Below, one piece after another: positions 1 through 9,474 of a stretch of 64,000 bases of DNA. A program made the translations under genes and the position numbers. Location: contig JASKMD010000007.1 in assembly GCA_030144725.1 (NCBI GenBank), forward strand, positions 8,295,568 to 8,359,567. The letters run 5' to 3'. Numbering within the stretch: the first letter of the stretch is position 1; every line of letters begins with the position of its first letter. This DNA is from Haematococcus lacustris. Lineage: Eukaryota > Chlorophyta > Chlorophyceae > Chlamydomonadales > Haematococcaceae. Below the pieces are notes generated by a model. That model was not told the origin of the DNA. It searched no databases and was given only the letters and a program-made list of their open reading frames with translations.

Positions 1-90
1 GGAGGGAAGAGGGGGTGAAATGGAGGGGAGGGGAGGAGAGGGGAGGGGAATGGAGGGGAGGGGGAGGGGGGGACAAGTAAGGAAGGTAGG
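1..90 (+). repeat. G-rich purine tract
   Basis: Irregular GGAGGGG/GGGGAGG runs with several closely spaced G-tracts. No reading frame or regular period. The rest of 91-314 lies 3' of the MYB gene and shows nothing recognisable. Confidence 0.5.
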
Positions 91-314
91 GCTGCAGGCT
101 GTGTGGGGTGCATGACCCCCATGGTATGAATTATTTTGGCCATTCATCCATGCTCCAGCCACATTCCGCCTCACTCCACTCACACACCACATCACCAGGC
201 CACTTTGGCATTGGCACAGTAGGTGCAGCAGGTGCTCTGCAGTAGGTGCTTAGCTGTAGCTGCCAGCTGTGCAAGCGCATGCATGCGTGATTCCAGGGTG
301 TGGGCTGCGCCAGC

Positions 315-1516
315 TCACCAGCGCCTGTGCACTGCGTTCCAGTGGTTCTTCACGCTGTTCTCGCTGCGGCCTTCAATGTTGCGCGCGATGTCGGCCCACT
401 TGTTGCCCAGGTCCTGGTGCAGCTGCAGGTGGAGGGGCGTGGAGGGGTGTGGAGGGGCGTGGAGGGAAGCGGAGGTGACATGCCAGAATCAAGTAAGGTG
501 GCCAGGATATTGAGGTGGCTAGGGGCAGGGGCAGGGGCAGGGTCAAGGAATGGTGTCAGCATCTTACCCACTGCCCTGGCACCCCAACCACACCCAATTT
601 CTGTCCAAGCAATTCCACACTCTTGTTGCTGATGCTGCTATCAGAACCAATCACGGCCACTGCCCGCCCCTCAGCCCAAGCCCAGTCCCAGCCCAGCCCC
701 AGCTCTTCTACCCACCCTGGCGACAACATGACCCACTCCCTCCGCCCCTGCCTTGGCTGTGCCCACGCTGCTGAAGCCTGCTGAAAGCCTGCTGAGGCAC
801 AGTAATGTGGTGCCCCCTATCTTGAGCTGTCATCAGCTTACACGTAGTGCATGTATGTCATGCCAACTCTACATCATAGCCCTCCGGGGTCAGGCAATAA
901 TGTAGGTGGTAGGCGACCATGCCCATGTGTATGCCATGTGTATGCCATGTGTATGCCTGGGAACTCTACACAGACAAAAACACCGCTTTGTAGAGGTCCA
1001 CACTTAGTGTTCCACTGCAATGAAGGCTCTAGATTGAGGGCCAAGGTGCTGAAGCAGGGAACCCAGGCAAGGTAGTTAAATTCAGATCCAACCTGGGCAA
1101 GGTACTTGTAAACTGAGCGCTCACCGAGACCAGCCAGGCCTCCTCCTGGGCGTTCCAGTCGCCCTTCTTCAGGTCCGGCTTTAGGTGGTGGCTCCACCTC
1201 TCGCGGCACTGCTTGCCGGTGCGAGCCTGGCCTCCGTCCAAGGTGCCCAGCACGACATTCAGGGCCCGGGCGATGGGTGACCAGTTGCCCTCACCCAGCT
1301 CATGTACGAGCCTGTGGTCAGGGTTCACATCGCCACACAGCAGGCTGGCTCGGGCTGGAGACTGGGCGGGGGAGCGTGGTAGGAGGCTGTGGGGCTGAGG
1401 CGGGGGAGTAGCAAGCACCAACGGCCGGCCCCACCCCGTTCGTGTGCCTACCTGATTAAATGTGAGTCTTCTTCCGCATTCCATTTCGTCTTCTGGATTG
1501 CTCTGTTGCCTGACAT
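315..1516 (-). CDS. R2R3-type MYB DNA-binding protein, three exons
   Basis: Three minus-strand exons join in phase: 1516-1452, 1311-1125 and 422-315. The ATG at 1514-1516 is the only Met in an open frame before the first repeat. Repeat one starts KTKWNAEEDSHLI, crosses a phase-2 intron into RLVHELGEGNWSPIARALN, and ends RTGKQCRERWSHHLKP. Repeat two starts KKGDWNAQEEAWLVS, crosses a phase-0 intron into LHQDLGNKWADIARNIEGR, and ends SENSVKNHWN. The spaced Trp residues and the KQCRERW and KNHWN recognition helices are diagnostic of MYB repeats; the protein should bind DNA in the nucleus as a transcription factor. Repeat one has about 11 extra residues (VVLGTLDGGQA) before its recognition helix. 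The frame ends at TGA just after HRRW, giving about 119 aa, but that TGA overlaps a good GTGAGC donor, so the real protein may continue through another intron. Confidence 0.85.
872..1051 (-). repeat. Dispersed repeat, copy A (inside MYB intron 2)
   Basis: The reverse complement matches 38641-38854 over almost its whole length, including a block of CACATGG/CATACACATGG short repeats. It lies wholly within the second MYB intron. No coding potential is seen; an old non-autonomous mobile element is the simplest reading. Confidence 0.7.
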
Positions 1517-1948
1517 TGCTGTGCTGCGGCGAATACCGCCGGACTGCTCGAGTCGGCTGGGGAAGGCGAAGATGTTGCTACAGCCACCGTTTCGGGCGAA
1601 TCGCCGCCGATGGGTATATTGGGCGGTGTTGATGCGGCGTTGAAAGGACTTTGCCCTTGCTTCTCAAGATTAGGCAAAACTTCGCACTAAGTTCCGCTGA
1701 AGGTGAGAGGGCGTACAGGTGAGAGGGCGCGAGCGCCGCTGTCTACTTCCTGCTAAGCAGCACTGGTAGGTAGCCTGACTATACCCGTGCTCGTAACAAA
1801 ATGACGGAAGCTGTGCGATCTAGGCTACGCCCTTGGATGCAAGGCATACAATCACTAAAACAGGATGTCGACGCTTGCTAGGTATAAGAAGAACATCTTC
1901 GCCTTTAGCAGTGCGCTTTCCGTGCCTCACATGTGTAACAAGTTGTAA
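1517..1948. other. MYB upstream region, no gene seen
   Basis: Presumed promoter and 5' UTR of the minus-strand MYB gene. No TATA box or other clear element was recognised, and no ORF with family features. Confidence 0.3.
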
Positions 1949-2080
1949 TACAGCCCTCATGCAACACCAAAACAAAGCACGAGTTGTAATCAAACACAGG
2001 ATGCGAGATCATTGTTGTAATGGCTACTGATAGTGTCCCTAAGGCCCACTTCAGCTCAGCCTTTCTGGTGTGTGTGCCTA
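1949..2080 (-). repeat. Degenerate solo copy of the Fanzor 3'-flank repeat
   Basis: The minus strand aligns by eye, at roughly 80 percent, to 12970-13103 downstream of the intact Fanzor gene and to the same region of the second copy. Shared blocks include CACACACCAGAA, GCTGAGCTGAAGTGGGC, CAGTAGCC and GCATGAGGGCTGTA. No Fanzor coding sequence accompanies it, so it is a solo remnant of the element end or a separate repeat family that the Fanzor element also carries. Confidence 0.7.
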
Positions 2081-2545
2081 CAGGTCTACGAGCTCTAACT
2101 AACCCAATAGCTCTTACTCACATGTGCAGTGCCAGGCCAGTGCTTACCTGATGTTGTTGCTTGTTGAGCACATCAAGCCCCAGACTTATGATCGCTTTGC
2201 CTCGCTGTACACTGGCCGCAGCCACCTGCATGGACAACCGTCGCGGCCGCTACTAGTGTATGAGACATTTCTTTGCCAAAACCGTCCTAACTTCTCCACC
2301 GCTGCTTTAAAGTGAGTGAAGTTTATATCACTGAGTAGGGCTTGAAACCTGCTGCTCAGCAATAGCAGGCTCATGTCTTGTCTCCACAGGCTTGTCACAA
2401 TACGGCCAAAACTCTACATACCCCCCAAATAGGGTGTTAAAAACCTAACTCTACCTAAATCCGGCCACTTGCAATACTCCCAACTTTGACTTAAACCCTA
2501 TCCTGCATGTCAAGGCATGTATTCACCATGGTGTTGATCACCAAA
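2081..2545. other. No gene seen
   Basis: Short ORFs only. AT-richer than its surroundings; an AATAGGGTG-type stretch at about 2430 leads into the repeats below. No function proposed. Confidence 0.3.
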
Positions 2546-2605
2546 TGCAATAGGAATATTTGAAGAAAGTGTATGCAATAGGAATAGTTGAAGAAAGTGT
2601 ATGGT
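2546..2605 (+). repeat. Short tandem duplication (~27 bp unit)
   Basis: Two adjacent copies of a unit containing GCAATAGGAATA and TTGAAGAAAGTGTATG. Confidence 0.7.
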
Positions 2606-2656
2606 TCAGCCTAGCAAGCCAACAGCCTAGCAAGGGACATGACAATCAGCCAAGCA

Positions 2657-2884
2657 TGCAAAAATGTACTGTTTTTACAACCATTTTGCAAAAACATTTT
2701 GCCAATACACTATACATTTGCAATTTTGTATAGTGTAATGTTTGTATAGTGTATTGGCAAAATGTGCAATGTATAGTGTATTTGCAAAAATTGTGGTTGT
2801 AGTTGCAAAAATTGTGGTTGTAGTGCAAAAATGGTTGTAGTGCAAAAATGGTTGTAGTGCAAAAATGTACTGTTTTTACAACCA
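2657..2884. repeat. AT-rich hairpin repeat bounded by 27-bp direct repeats
   Basis: Identical 27-bp direct repeats (2657-2683 and 2858-2884, starting TGCAAAAATGTACTG) flank the block. Inside is a perfect 20-bp inverted repeat: TTTTGCCAATACACTATACA at 2697-2716 and its complement at 2743-2762, with a 26-nt loop. Several GTTGTAGTGCAAAAATG tandem units follow. The structure suggests a small MITE-like element or a product of local slippage. Confidence 0.65.
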
Positions 2885-3083
2885 AAAGCAGCTGTTACAG
2901 CGCGAACAACACTAGAGTGTGTGTACACTTGTGTAACAACCAAAGCGAGCTCACAAAGGCACTTGATGTGAGTATAAAGCATCAGTGCGACTAGCATTGT
3001 TGAACATGTTTATGGCGGCAATGGATTTGATGCGTGTTGGTAACGGAGTGGTGCGTTTGGCTCAATGCAGGTCCTATTCCCAC

Positions 3084-4728
3084 GGGGCGGGGCGGGGCGG
3101 GGCGGGGCGGGGCGGGGCGGGGCGGGGCGGGGCGGGGCGGGGCGGGGCGGGGCGGGGCGGGGCGGGGCGGGGCGGGGCGGGGCGGGGCGGGGCGGGGCGG
3201 GGCGGGGCGGGGCGGGGCGGGGCGGGGCGGGGCGGGGCGGGGCGGGGCGGGGCGGGGCGGGGCGGGGCGGGGCGGGGCGGGGCGGGGCGGGGCGGGGCGG
3301 GGCGGGGCGGGGCGGGGCGGGGCGGGGCGGGGCGGGGCGGGGCGGGGCGGGGCGGGGCGGGGCGGGGCGGGGCGGGGCGGGGCGGGGCGGGGCGGGGCGG
3401 GGCGGGGCGGGGCGGGGCGGGGCGGGGCGGGGCGGGGCGGGGCGGGGCGGGGCGGGGCGGGGCGGGGCGGGGCGGGGCGGGGCGGGGCGGGGCGGGGCGG
3501 GGCGGGGCGGGGCGGGGCGGGGCGGGGCGGGGCGGGGCGGGGCGGGGCGGGGCGGGGCGGGGCGGGGCGGGGCGGGGCGGGGCGGGGCGGGGCGGGGCGG
3601 GGCGGGGCGGGGCGGGGCGGGGCGGGGCGGGGCGGGGCGGGGCGGGGCGGGGCGGGGCGGGGCGGGGCGGGGCGGGGCGGGGCGGGGCGGGGCGGGGCGG
3701 GGCGGGGCGGGGCGGGGCGGGGCGGGGCGGGGCGGGGCGGGGCGGGGCGGGGCGGGGCGGGGCGGGGCGGGGCGGGGCGGGGCGGGGCGGGGCGGGGCGG
3801 GGCGGGGCGGGGCGGGGCGGGGCGGGGCGGGGCGGGGCGGGGCGGGGCGGGGCGGGGCGGGGCGGGGCGGGGCGGGGCGGGGCGGGGCGGGGCGGGGCGG
3901 GCGGGGCGGGGCGGGGCGGGGCGGGGCGGGGCGGGGCGGGGCGGGGCGGGGCGGGGCGGGGCGGGGCGGGGCGGGGCGGGGCGGGGCGGGGCGGGGCGGG
4001 GCGGGGCGGGGCGGGGCGGGGCGGGGCGGGGCGGGGCGGGGCGGGGCGGGGCGGGGCGGGGCGGGGCGGGGCGGGGCGGGGCGGGGCGGGGCGGGGCGGG
4101 GCGGGGCGGGGCGGGGCGGGGCGGGGCGGGGCGGGGCGGGGCGGGGCGGGGCGGGGCGGGGCGGGGCGGGGCGGGGCGGGGCGGGGCGGGGCGGGGCGGG
4201 GCGGGGCGGGGCGGGGCGGGGCGGGGCGGGGCGGGGCGGGGCGGGGCGGGGCGGGGCGGGGCGGGGCGGGGCGGGGCGGGGCGGGGCGGGGCGGGGCGGG
4301 GCGGGGCGGGGCGGGGCGCGGGGCGGGGCGGGGCGGGGCGGGGGCGGGGCGGGGCGGGGCGGGGCGGGGCGGGGCGGGGCGGGGCGGGGCGGGGCGGGGC
4401 GGGGCGGGGCGGGGCGGGGCGGGGCGGGGCGGGGCGGGGCGGGGCGGGGCGGGGCGGGGCGGGGCGGGGCGGGGCGGGGCGGGGCGGGGCGGGGCGGGGC
4501 GGGGCGGGGCGGGGCGGGGCGGGGCGGGGCGGGGCGGGGCGGGGCGGGGCGGGGCGGGGCGGGGCGGGGCGGGGCGGGGCGGGGCGGGGCGGGGCGGGGC
4601 GGGGCGGGGCGGGGCGGGGCGGGGGCGGGGCGGGGCGGGGCGGGGCGGGGCGGGGCGGGGCGGGGCGGGGCGGGGCGGGGCGGGGGGGGCGGGGCGGGGC
4701 GGGGCGGGGCGGGGCGGGGGGGGCGGGA
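3084..4728 (+). repeat. GGGGC pentanucleotide array 1
   Basis: About 330 nearly perfect copies of GGGGC, with a few 1-2 bp irregularities near 3901, 4318-4342, 4621 and 4682. Long ORFs of Gly-Arg-Ala or Pro-Ala-Arg repeats in every frame here are artefacts of the repeat. The G-rich strand can form serial G-quadruplexes. Confidence 0.98.
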
Positions 4729-5887
4729 CATCTCCCGCTCTCAACCCTCAGCACCTGGCCCTGGATGCTGCTCCAGTCTAACCCAACAGTATTGTGTGTT
4801 TGGGGGCCAATGTTTCTGGTGGCTGTGAGTCCATGTCCTTTTGACTTGACTGCCTGGCAACAGACGAAGTGCGGAGGTTGGGGCGCCGTCTATCTCCACC
4901 CCACGTTTACATTCCCAGTTTCGGTTCTGCAGGTTGCGTTAGTTGATACAGCGCAGCCAGTGGGGTTGGCTGTCAGATATGCCTAGTGCTTCAGGTTTGA
5001 GGCGCCAGTGGGGGTCCTTATGTGGTAACCCTGGGTGAACCAGAACACCCCTGGGGACCTTGGCAGACGGGTGGACAGGCACTGCAACTCAGCTATCAAC
5101 CTCCAGCGCGCAAGGGAGGCCCCATGCCGCCCACTTCAGCTGTGCTGGTGGCCGGACTGAGCAAAGCACCTGCCCTAGGAAAGGAGTACCCTGGCCTGGG
5201 CTGTAAGACAGAACACCGCAGGTCTGGCCCAGCAGCCTGTACTACGGTAACGTGCTTACTAGGCACTATCCAAGTTGTTTTCTTACATGTGAGCATGTGT
5301 TTCATGCCAACGTCATTAGCGGCGTCAACATGGTAGGGAGTGGGAGTTGTCCTTGACAATGAAGCCGCATACCAGACACCGCAACCAGACACCGCAAGAG
5401 ATATGTGCTGTCAGCCATGACGTTTTCTGGGTCGAGTTGGTGAGCCCCTGGTCAGCAAACAGCCCATGCAACTCCCTGCCATCATTGACAAACTGTCTGG
5501 GCCACACCCCTACCTTGTGGCGCGGACAGGTGCATGGGAGGCTGCGGCCATGGGCATGGGCTACTGGCACCGTCTGCCGCCCCACCCCGCTGCTCCTGCG
5601 GCTGCCCCTGCGGCTGCCCCTGGTCTTGCCGCCTAGTTACCCACTCGTCAACACATCGACATGCCTTGCATGGATGCCTCGACATGAGTGTGTGAGGTGA
5701 CACTGCGTGTGGGAGTGTGTGTTACGACATGAGTGTGTGAGGTGACAATGAATGACGTAGTGCATCACTAAGTTTACTCGCTGTCCCTTGCTTGCAGGTC
5801 GGCCTTACTTAGCCAGCAGTCTCACATGTAGGGGTTCAGTGTTCAGGGTTACATCAACATCAACATAGATCCATTGTTAAGGCGCGA
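4729..5887. other. No confident gene
   Basis: Several ORFs of about 100 codons, none with recognisable motifs. A plus-strand stretch at 5415-5635 reads as a plausible protein segment (VGEPLVSKQPMQLPAIIDKL and on, ending in an Ala-Pro tail) but matches no family I know. A short duplication containing GAGTGTGTGAGGTGACA occurs at about 5690 and 5731. Confidence 0.3.
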
Positions 5888-6027
5888 CCGGCCAACCTAG
5901 AATTCTATTTCTAGGTTTCTAGGCTCAGGAAAAATTTCTAGGTTTCCAGCCGGCCAACCTAGAATTCTATTTCTAGGTTTCTAGGCTCAGGAAAAATTTC
6001 TAGGTTTCCGAGCCACCTAGAATTCTA
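5888..6027 (+). repeat. 62-bp tandem repeat with hairpin (2.3 copies)
   Basis: Units start at 5889 and 5951, with a partial third from 6010. Each carries AACCTAGAA-TTCTAT-TTCTAGGTT, a perfect 9-bp stem with a 6-nt loop, and a further CTAGGTTTCTAGGCTC motif. No coding potential. Confidence 0.85.
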
Positions 6028-7234
6028 TGGGCGTGCCCTATCCATTGTGTAAGCAAAGCAAAACAAAAGACCGTGTCTCCGTGTCACATCCCCAGTTTGA
6101 AGTCCTTGTACGGCCGTTAGCAAGATCTATAGGAGCTAGAGCTGGAGCTTGAGCTAGGTACAGCTGTAGACTTGCATCCTGTGTGTGTTTGCAACTGTTG
6201 CTATATCTATATATATAAAAGGGGGCCTGTAGGGTTTATGTTCATGGAGACAATTACCATGTAGCGATCCCCACGGGCACTGGCAAGCTGGCGGGGATTG
6301 GAGCACCCTTGGTTCCGGCTTCCCTGCCCCTTTCTTTCTAAGTTGCGATCCCCGTTACGGGTTCCTTTTTCTGGGGAAGAGAGCCGAAGTGATGCGCTCG
6401 GTTGCGATGGCCGACACCTCTTCTTGCTGTGGATACCTATTGCAACTCGTTTTCCCTCCGACCAGGACTGCAGAACCCGCAGAATCCCCGCGGTGCGCAC
6501 GAAACGCGCACGAGACAGCTTCCACGCAGTTAATGCAGCGAGGCACGGCATCACGCAAAGCCGAAAGGCAAATCATGCTGTAGGTCTAGCGCGGGCGTGG
6601 AAGCGCAGTACCAAGCCCCAGTCCTCATACCCCCATCGCCAGTGCCCCTCAGGCCCCGGGAGGAAGAGCGGGAGACGGAACAGCGGTCCCTCCTGCCAAA
6701 GACAACAGCCCCGAGTAATGCAGAACCACCGGCGCACCTTGCTCGTGGTGAATGCTGCAGGCCAGCGCGTTGCATGCATCGCTCGCCCGTGACGTCGCTT
6801 ACTGCTCTACTCTGCAGGAAGCGGCAGGGTTTCAGAACCGCACAGCGCCCCACCCACAGCACACGGGACTCCCACTCGCCACAGCCGCAGCGAAAGCATT
6901 GACAAGGCTGGCAGCAGACATCGCAAGGTGGCAATGGGCGTGGAGCGGGTCATGGGCAGGGACAGGCCATGGAGGGTCACCCCAGCCCATGTTCGTATTT
7001 CCGCACTTTGCAGATGCCGTCCCAGGCGTCTGGGGATATCCCATTGAAGATAAGCCCACTCGAGGCTACCCAAAGCAAAGGTGATACAGCACAGCAGAGT
7101 TGGTTGACAATTGCCTGGTGCCAGGGGCAGGCTCGTTCAAAGGGACTGGCGTAGCAAACATGCAACAACGTGTACATGTGGCGCTTTGTGCCTTATACCC
7201 CTGGCCATTGACAGCAACCCATACAGCTGGTGGG
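6028..7234. other. No confident gene; TATA-like stretch at 6206-6220
   Basis: CTATATATATAAAAG at 6206-6220 would suit a plus-strand TATA box. No downstream ORF carries recognisable domains. The longest frames (about 100-160 codons) overlap on both strands and look non-coding. Confidence 0.3.
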
Positions 7235-7345
7235 CAGCTTCTCCTCAGTATCTTGCACCAGGGGGTCCTCCCTGCTGCCTTTGCGCACTCCTCCTCATCC
7301 TCCTCTCCTAACCTCTGGCAACCAGCAGCAGCATTGGCAGCGTAA
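7235..7345 (-). pseudogene. Decayed copy of MPP10 exon 7
   Basis: The minus strand reads RLGEEDEEECAKAAGR and then, after a frame change, VQDTEEKL. This parallels GLGEEYEEAYVKAAGG and VQDAEDKL in the intact MPP10 exon at 30242-30349. Nucleotide similarity continues a little way into intron 6 upstream of that exon (CAGCAGCAG near 7320 against 30361-30370). No other MPP10 exons are seen next to it, so it is a single-exon fragment, probably left by an unequal or transposon-captured duplication. Confidence 0.7.
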
Positions 7346-7699
7346 GACATAGGCGCCCAGCAGCAGCAGCAACAAAGTTATGACGCGACGTACAGAGTTA
7401 TGACGCGACGTGTTGAGAAGGAACCACAAGCAGAGTGTTATTCTTGCTATCGTGACTTGCTGGCAGTAGGACGGAGCAGGAGCAGCAGTGGTGATGGTGT
7501 TGGTGTTGGAGGTAATGGTGTAGGGGAGGCAGGTGGTGGCGGATGTTCTGGACCTGGGCCTGTATTAGCGATGTCGTATGCCGTGCCCGCTGCCGCCAGA
7601 CTGCCCAGTGCCACTCATCACCTAGGACCTGATGACCTGGAGTGCGTCAGGGCAGTCGGCCCTGTGCTTGACACAGTTTGGGTGTGCTGGGCAATGCAG
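7346..7699. other. Upstream part of the RING gene, exons unresolved
   Basis: Contains two copies of an AGTTATGACGCGACGT repeat at about 7376-7410 and an open plus-strand frame at 7400-7705 rich in Gly and Ser, including SYAVPAAARLPS. It may hold 5' exons of the RING-H2 gene, but no junction could be settled. Confidence 0.35.
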
Positions 7700-8442
7700 G
7701 TGTGAAGCCAAGTTTGGAAGACGATGTGAATGATGACAGCAAGTATTGCCCAACCTGCCTGGAGCAGTACTCAGACGGTGAGCTGTGGAACAGGCAGGGT
7801 AGGGTAGGCCAGGCCAGGCCAGGGCAGGCCAAGGCCCATTTGTCCAGAGCAGGAGACAGCAGGCAGCAGTAGTGCGAGGCACATCTCGTCAGGTGCACAG
7901 CTGAAGTCAGGGAGCACAGATGAACAGGTTCGCATGGCTGTTTAGATGCTGCGAGGCCCAAGCCCAAGTACACGCCTTCAACCAGAGGCGCTCACGACAC
8001 AGGCCAGCCCACACTTCGCACATACCCAGTTAGCCAGGCCCCGCCAGGCCCACAACATTGCTTGCATGGATGCTCTTGAACTGCAATCCTGCCACACGTC
8101 AAAGTCAGCCAGCTAGCCAGTGTAGCCACCAAGCGTGCTGCGGCACAGCCATGGAGGTGGACCCTCCATGCAAGGCATGGGCTGTCTGCCCACTGATCCC
8201 GATGATTCAAATGAAGCAGCTCTGGGTCACTTGAAGGGCTGAGGTCGATGCTGTAGCCCCGCTGCTGCTGTGTGCTGCTGATCGTATCGCCTGCACACGG
8301 CCGTGCCATCGCAGATAACCCCAAGACGTTCACAGAGTGTGGGCACCACTTCCACCTGCCCTGCCTCTACGAGTGGCTGGAGCGCAAGGACACTTGTCCC
8401 CTGTGTGAACGCAAAATCACATTGCCGGGGTTCCAGGACTAG
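7700..8442 (+). CDS. RING-H2 E3 ubiquitin ligase (3' exons)
   Basis: Two exons splice in phase 1: 7700-7777 and 8315-8442. Together they read KYCPTCLEQYSD-DNPKTFTECGHHF, then HLPCLYEWLERKDTCPLCER, with a stop at 8440-8442. The spacing C-x2-C ... C-x-H-x2-H-x2-C ... C-x2-C is a RING-H2 finger, and the CLEQY, NPK, HHFH and EWLERKDTCP pattern matches the plant At3g02290/RHB1A group of E3 ligases, which also have the finger at the C terminus. It would transfer ubiquitin from an E2. The 5' exons are unresolved (acceptor at 7699 inferred). The terminal exon and its 3' flank are duplicated at 14109-14236. Confidence 0.8.
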
Positions 8443-9474
8443 CTGGGTTGGGTATGCCACTGCAGCGTAGCTCCCCTGTGCGCTCCCCAGCCCTGGTCAG
8501 GCCGTATCTTGGGGGTCTGCCATTCCCAAGTCTGGGCGCAGTGCATGCATGCCCAGTGGCTCAGGGGCACTGAACCTGTGGGGGGTTGTTTGTAGGGGGC
8601 TGGCTGGCTGGCTGGCCTTGTTCGTCACTGTGGCCCTGCATTGTCACGGTCGCATGCGTGCATGGCGTCATGAGCGTTATGCCGTCTGTCTTGCAGTGTA
8701 GCAGCTCGGATGGCCAGATTTGATGTGGTTGGCATGCTCGTGTATTTTGGACCTGACATTGGCATTTGTACTACTACTATTCATTGTATGCAACTCGATC
8801 ATGCAGGTTTGCACGCATGCGGACCTTACTCATGTAATCCTGACCCCTGGTGCCTGCATGACCAGGCAAAATGACAGTCGGCCGGTTAGTCGGATGGCTA
8901 GCCGCCCTCAAATGGCTTGCGTCAATTGAGTTTGCAAAGCTACTCGGGTTGTGTTTCCTCTTTCTTTTAGGGCTGTGGTTTCTTCATTCCTGGTGAGCAG
9001 AGCTTTATAGGCGCTAGAAGAGTCTAGTTTTCCACATGCTACCACCTAGGCATGCCTGGCAATGCCATCCAGGCTGGCATGGATTTCACCATCTTTCCAT
9101 AAACCGCTTTGTGCATGACATCACCACACGGGCTGCGGACAGTGAGGGTATGTTGCAGCCATGGCACTGTCGACCCGCTGCCCCTCGCACTCCTATCAAA
9201 CCTGTAGGAGGCTAAGGCCGCCTTTTATCAGGCACCTCTACAAGTACTTTTGTTATATTGAGCCTATGAGGATGAAATATGAGGATGAAATATGTGTATA
9301 TTGAGCCTATGAGGATGAAAGTCACGTGACCATGTAAGGCTGAGCTAATGCTGGCTGAGAGATCTAGATCTCCCCATGAGAAGTGTTATGTGGTGAGGTG
9401 ATCTGAGGCAGACTTCCTGACAACGCCCTAGTCTGTCACGGAGACCTCAGTCACCGCCACTGAGCGTTGCGTAA
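8139..9474 (+). repeat. Segmental duplication, copy 1
   Basis: Nearly identical to 13933-15266, starting at TGCGGCACAGCC and running through the RING terminal exon into the CCCCTG array. The main difference is near 9255-9325, where short GAGGATGAAATAT repeats replace other sequence. The stretch 8443-9320 has no further gene. Confidence 0.95.
9321..9474 (+). mobile_element. Structured ~150-bp repeat, plus-strand copy lacking the T-type hairpin
   Basis: Starts GTCACGTGACCATG and ends GCGTTGCGTAAC directly against the CCCCTG array. Compared with the 170-bp array copies it lacks exactly the 18 nt of the T-arm-like hairpin, so GAGG joins directly to CAGAC. The outer stem (GGTGA, bulged T, CTGAGG with CCTCAGTCACC) and the CAGACT/AGTCTG hairpin remain. 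Confidence 0.8.

Noticed and set aside
3084..4728. Sp1-type GC boxes as promoter
   Set aside because: GGGGCGGGG is an unavoidable by-product of the pentamer, and green algae have no Sp1.
2985..4986. 550-650 codon ORFs of Gly-Arg-Ala or Pro-Ala-Arg repeats on both strands
   Set aside because: Open in several frames on both strands at once because GGGGC contains no stop in any frame; no unique coding sequence flanks them.
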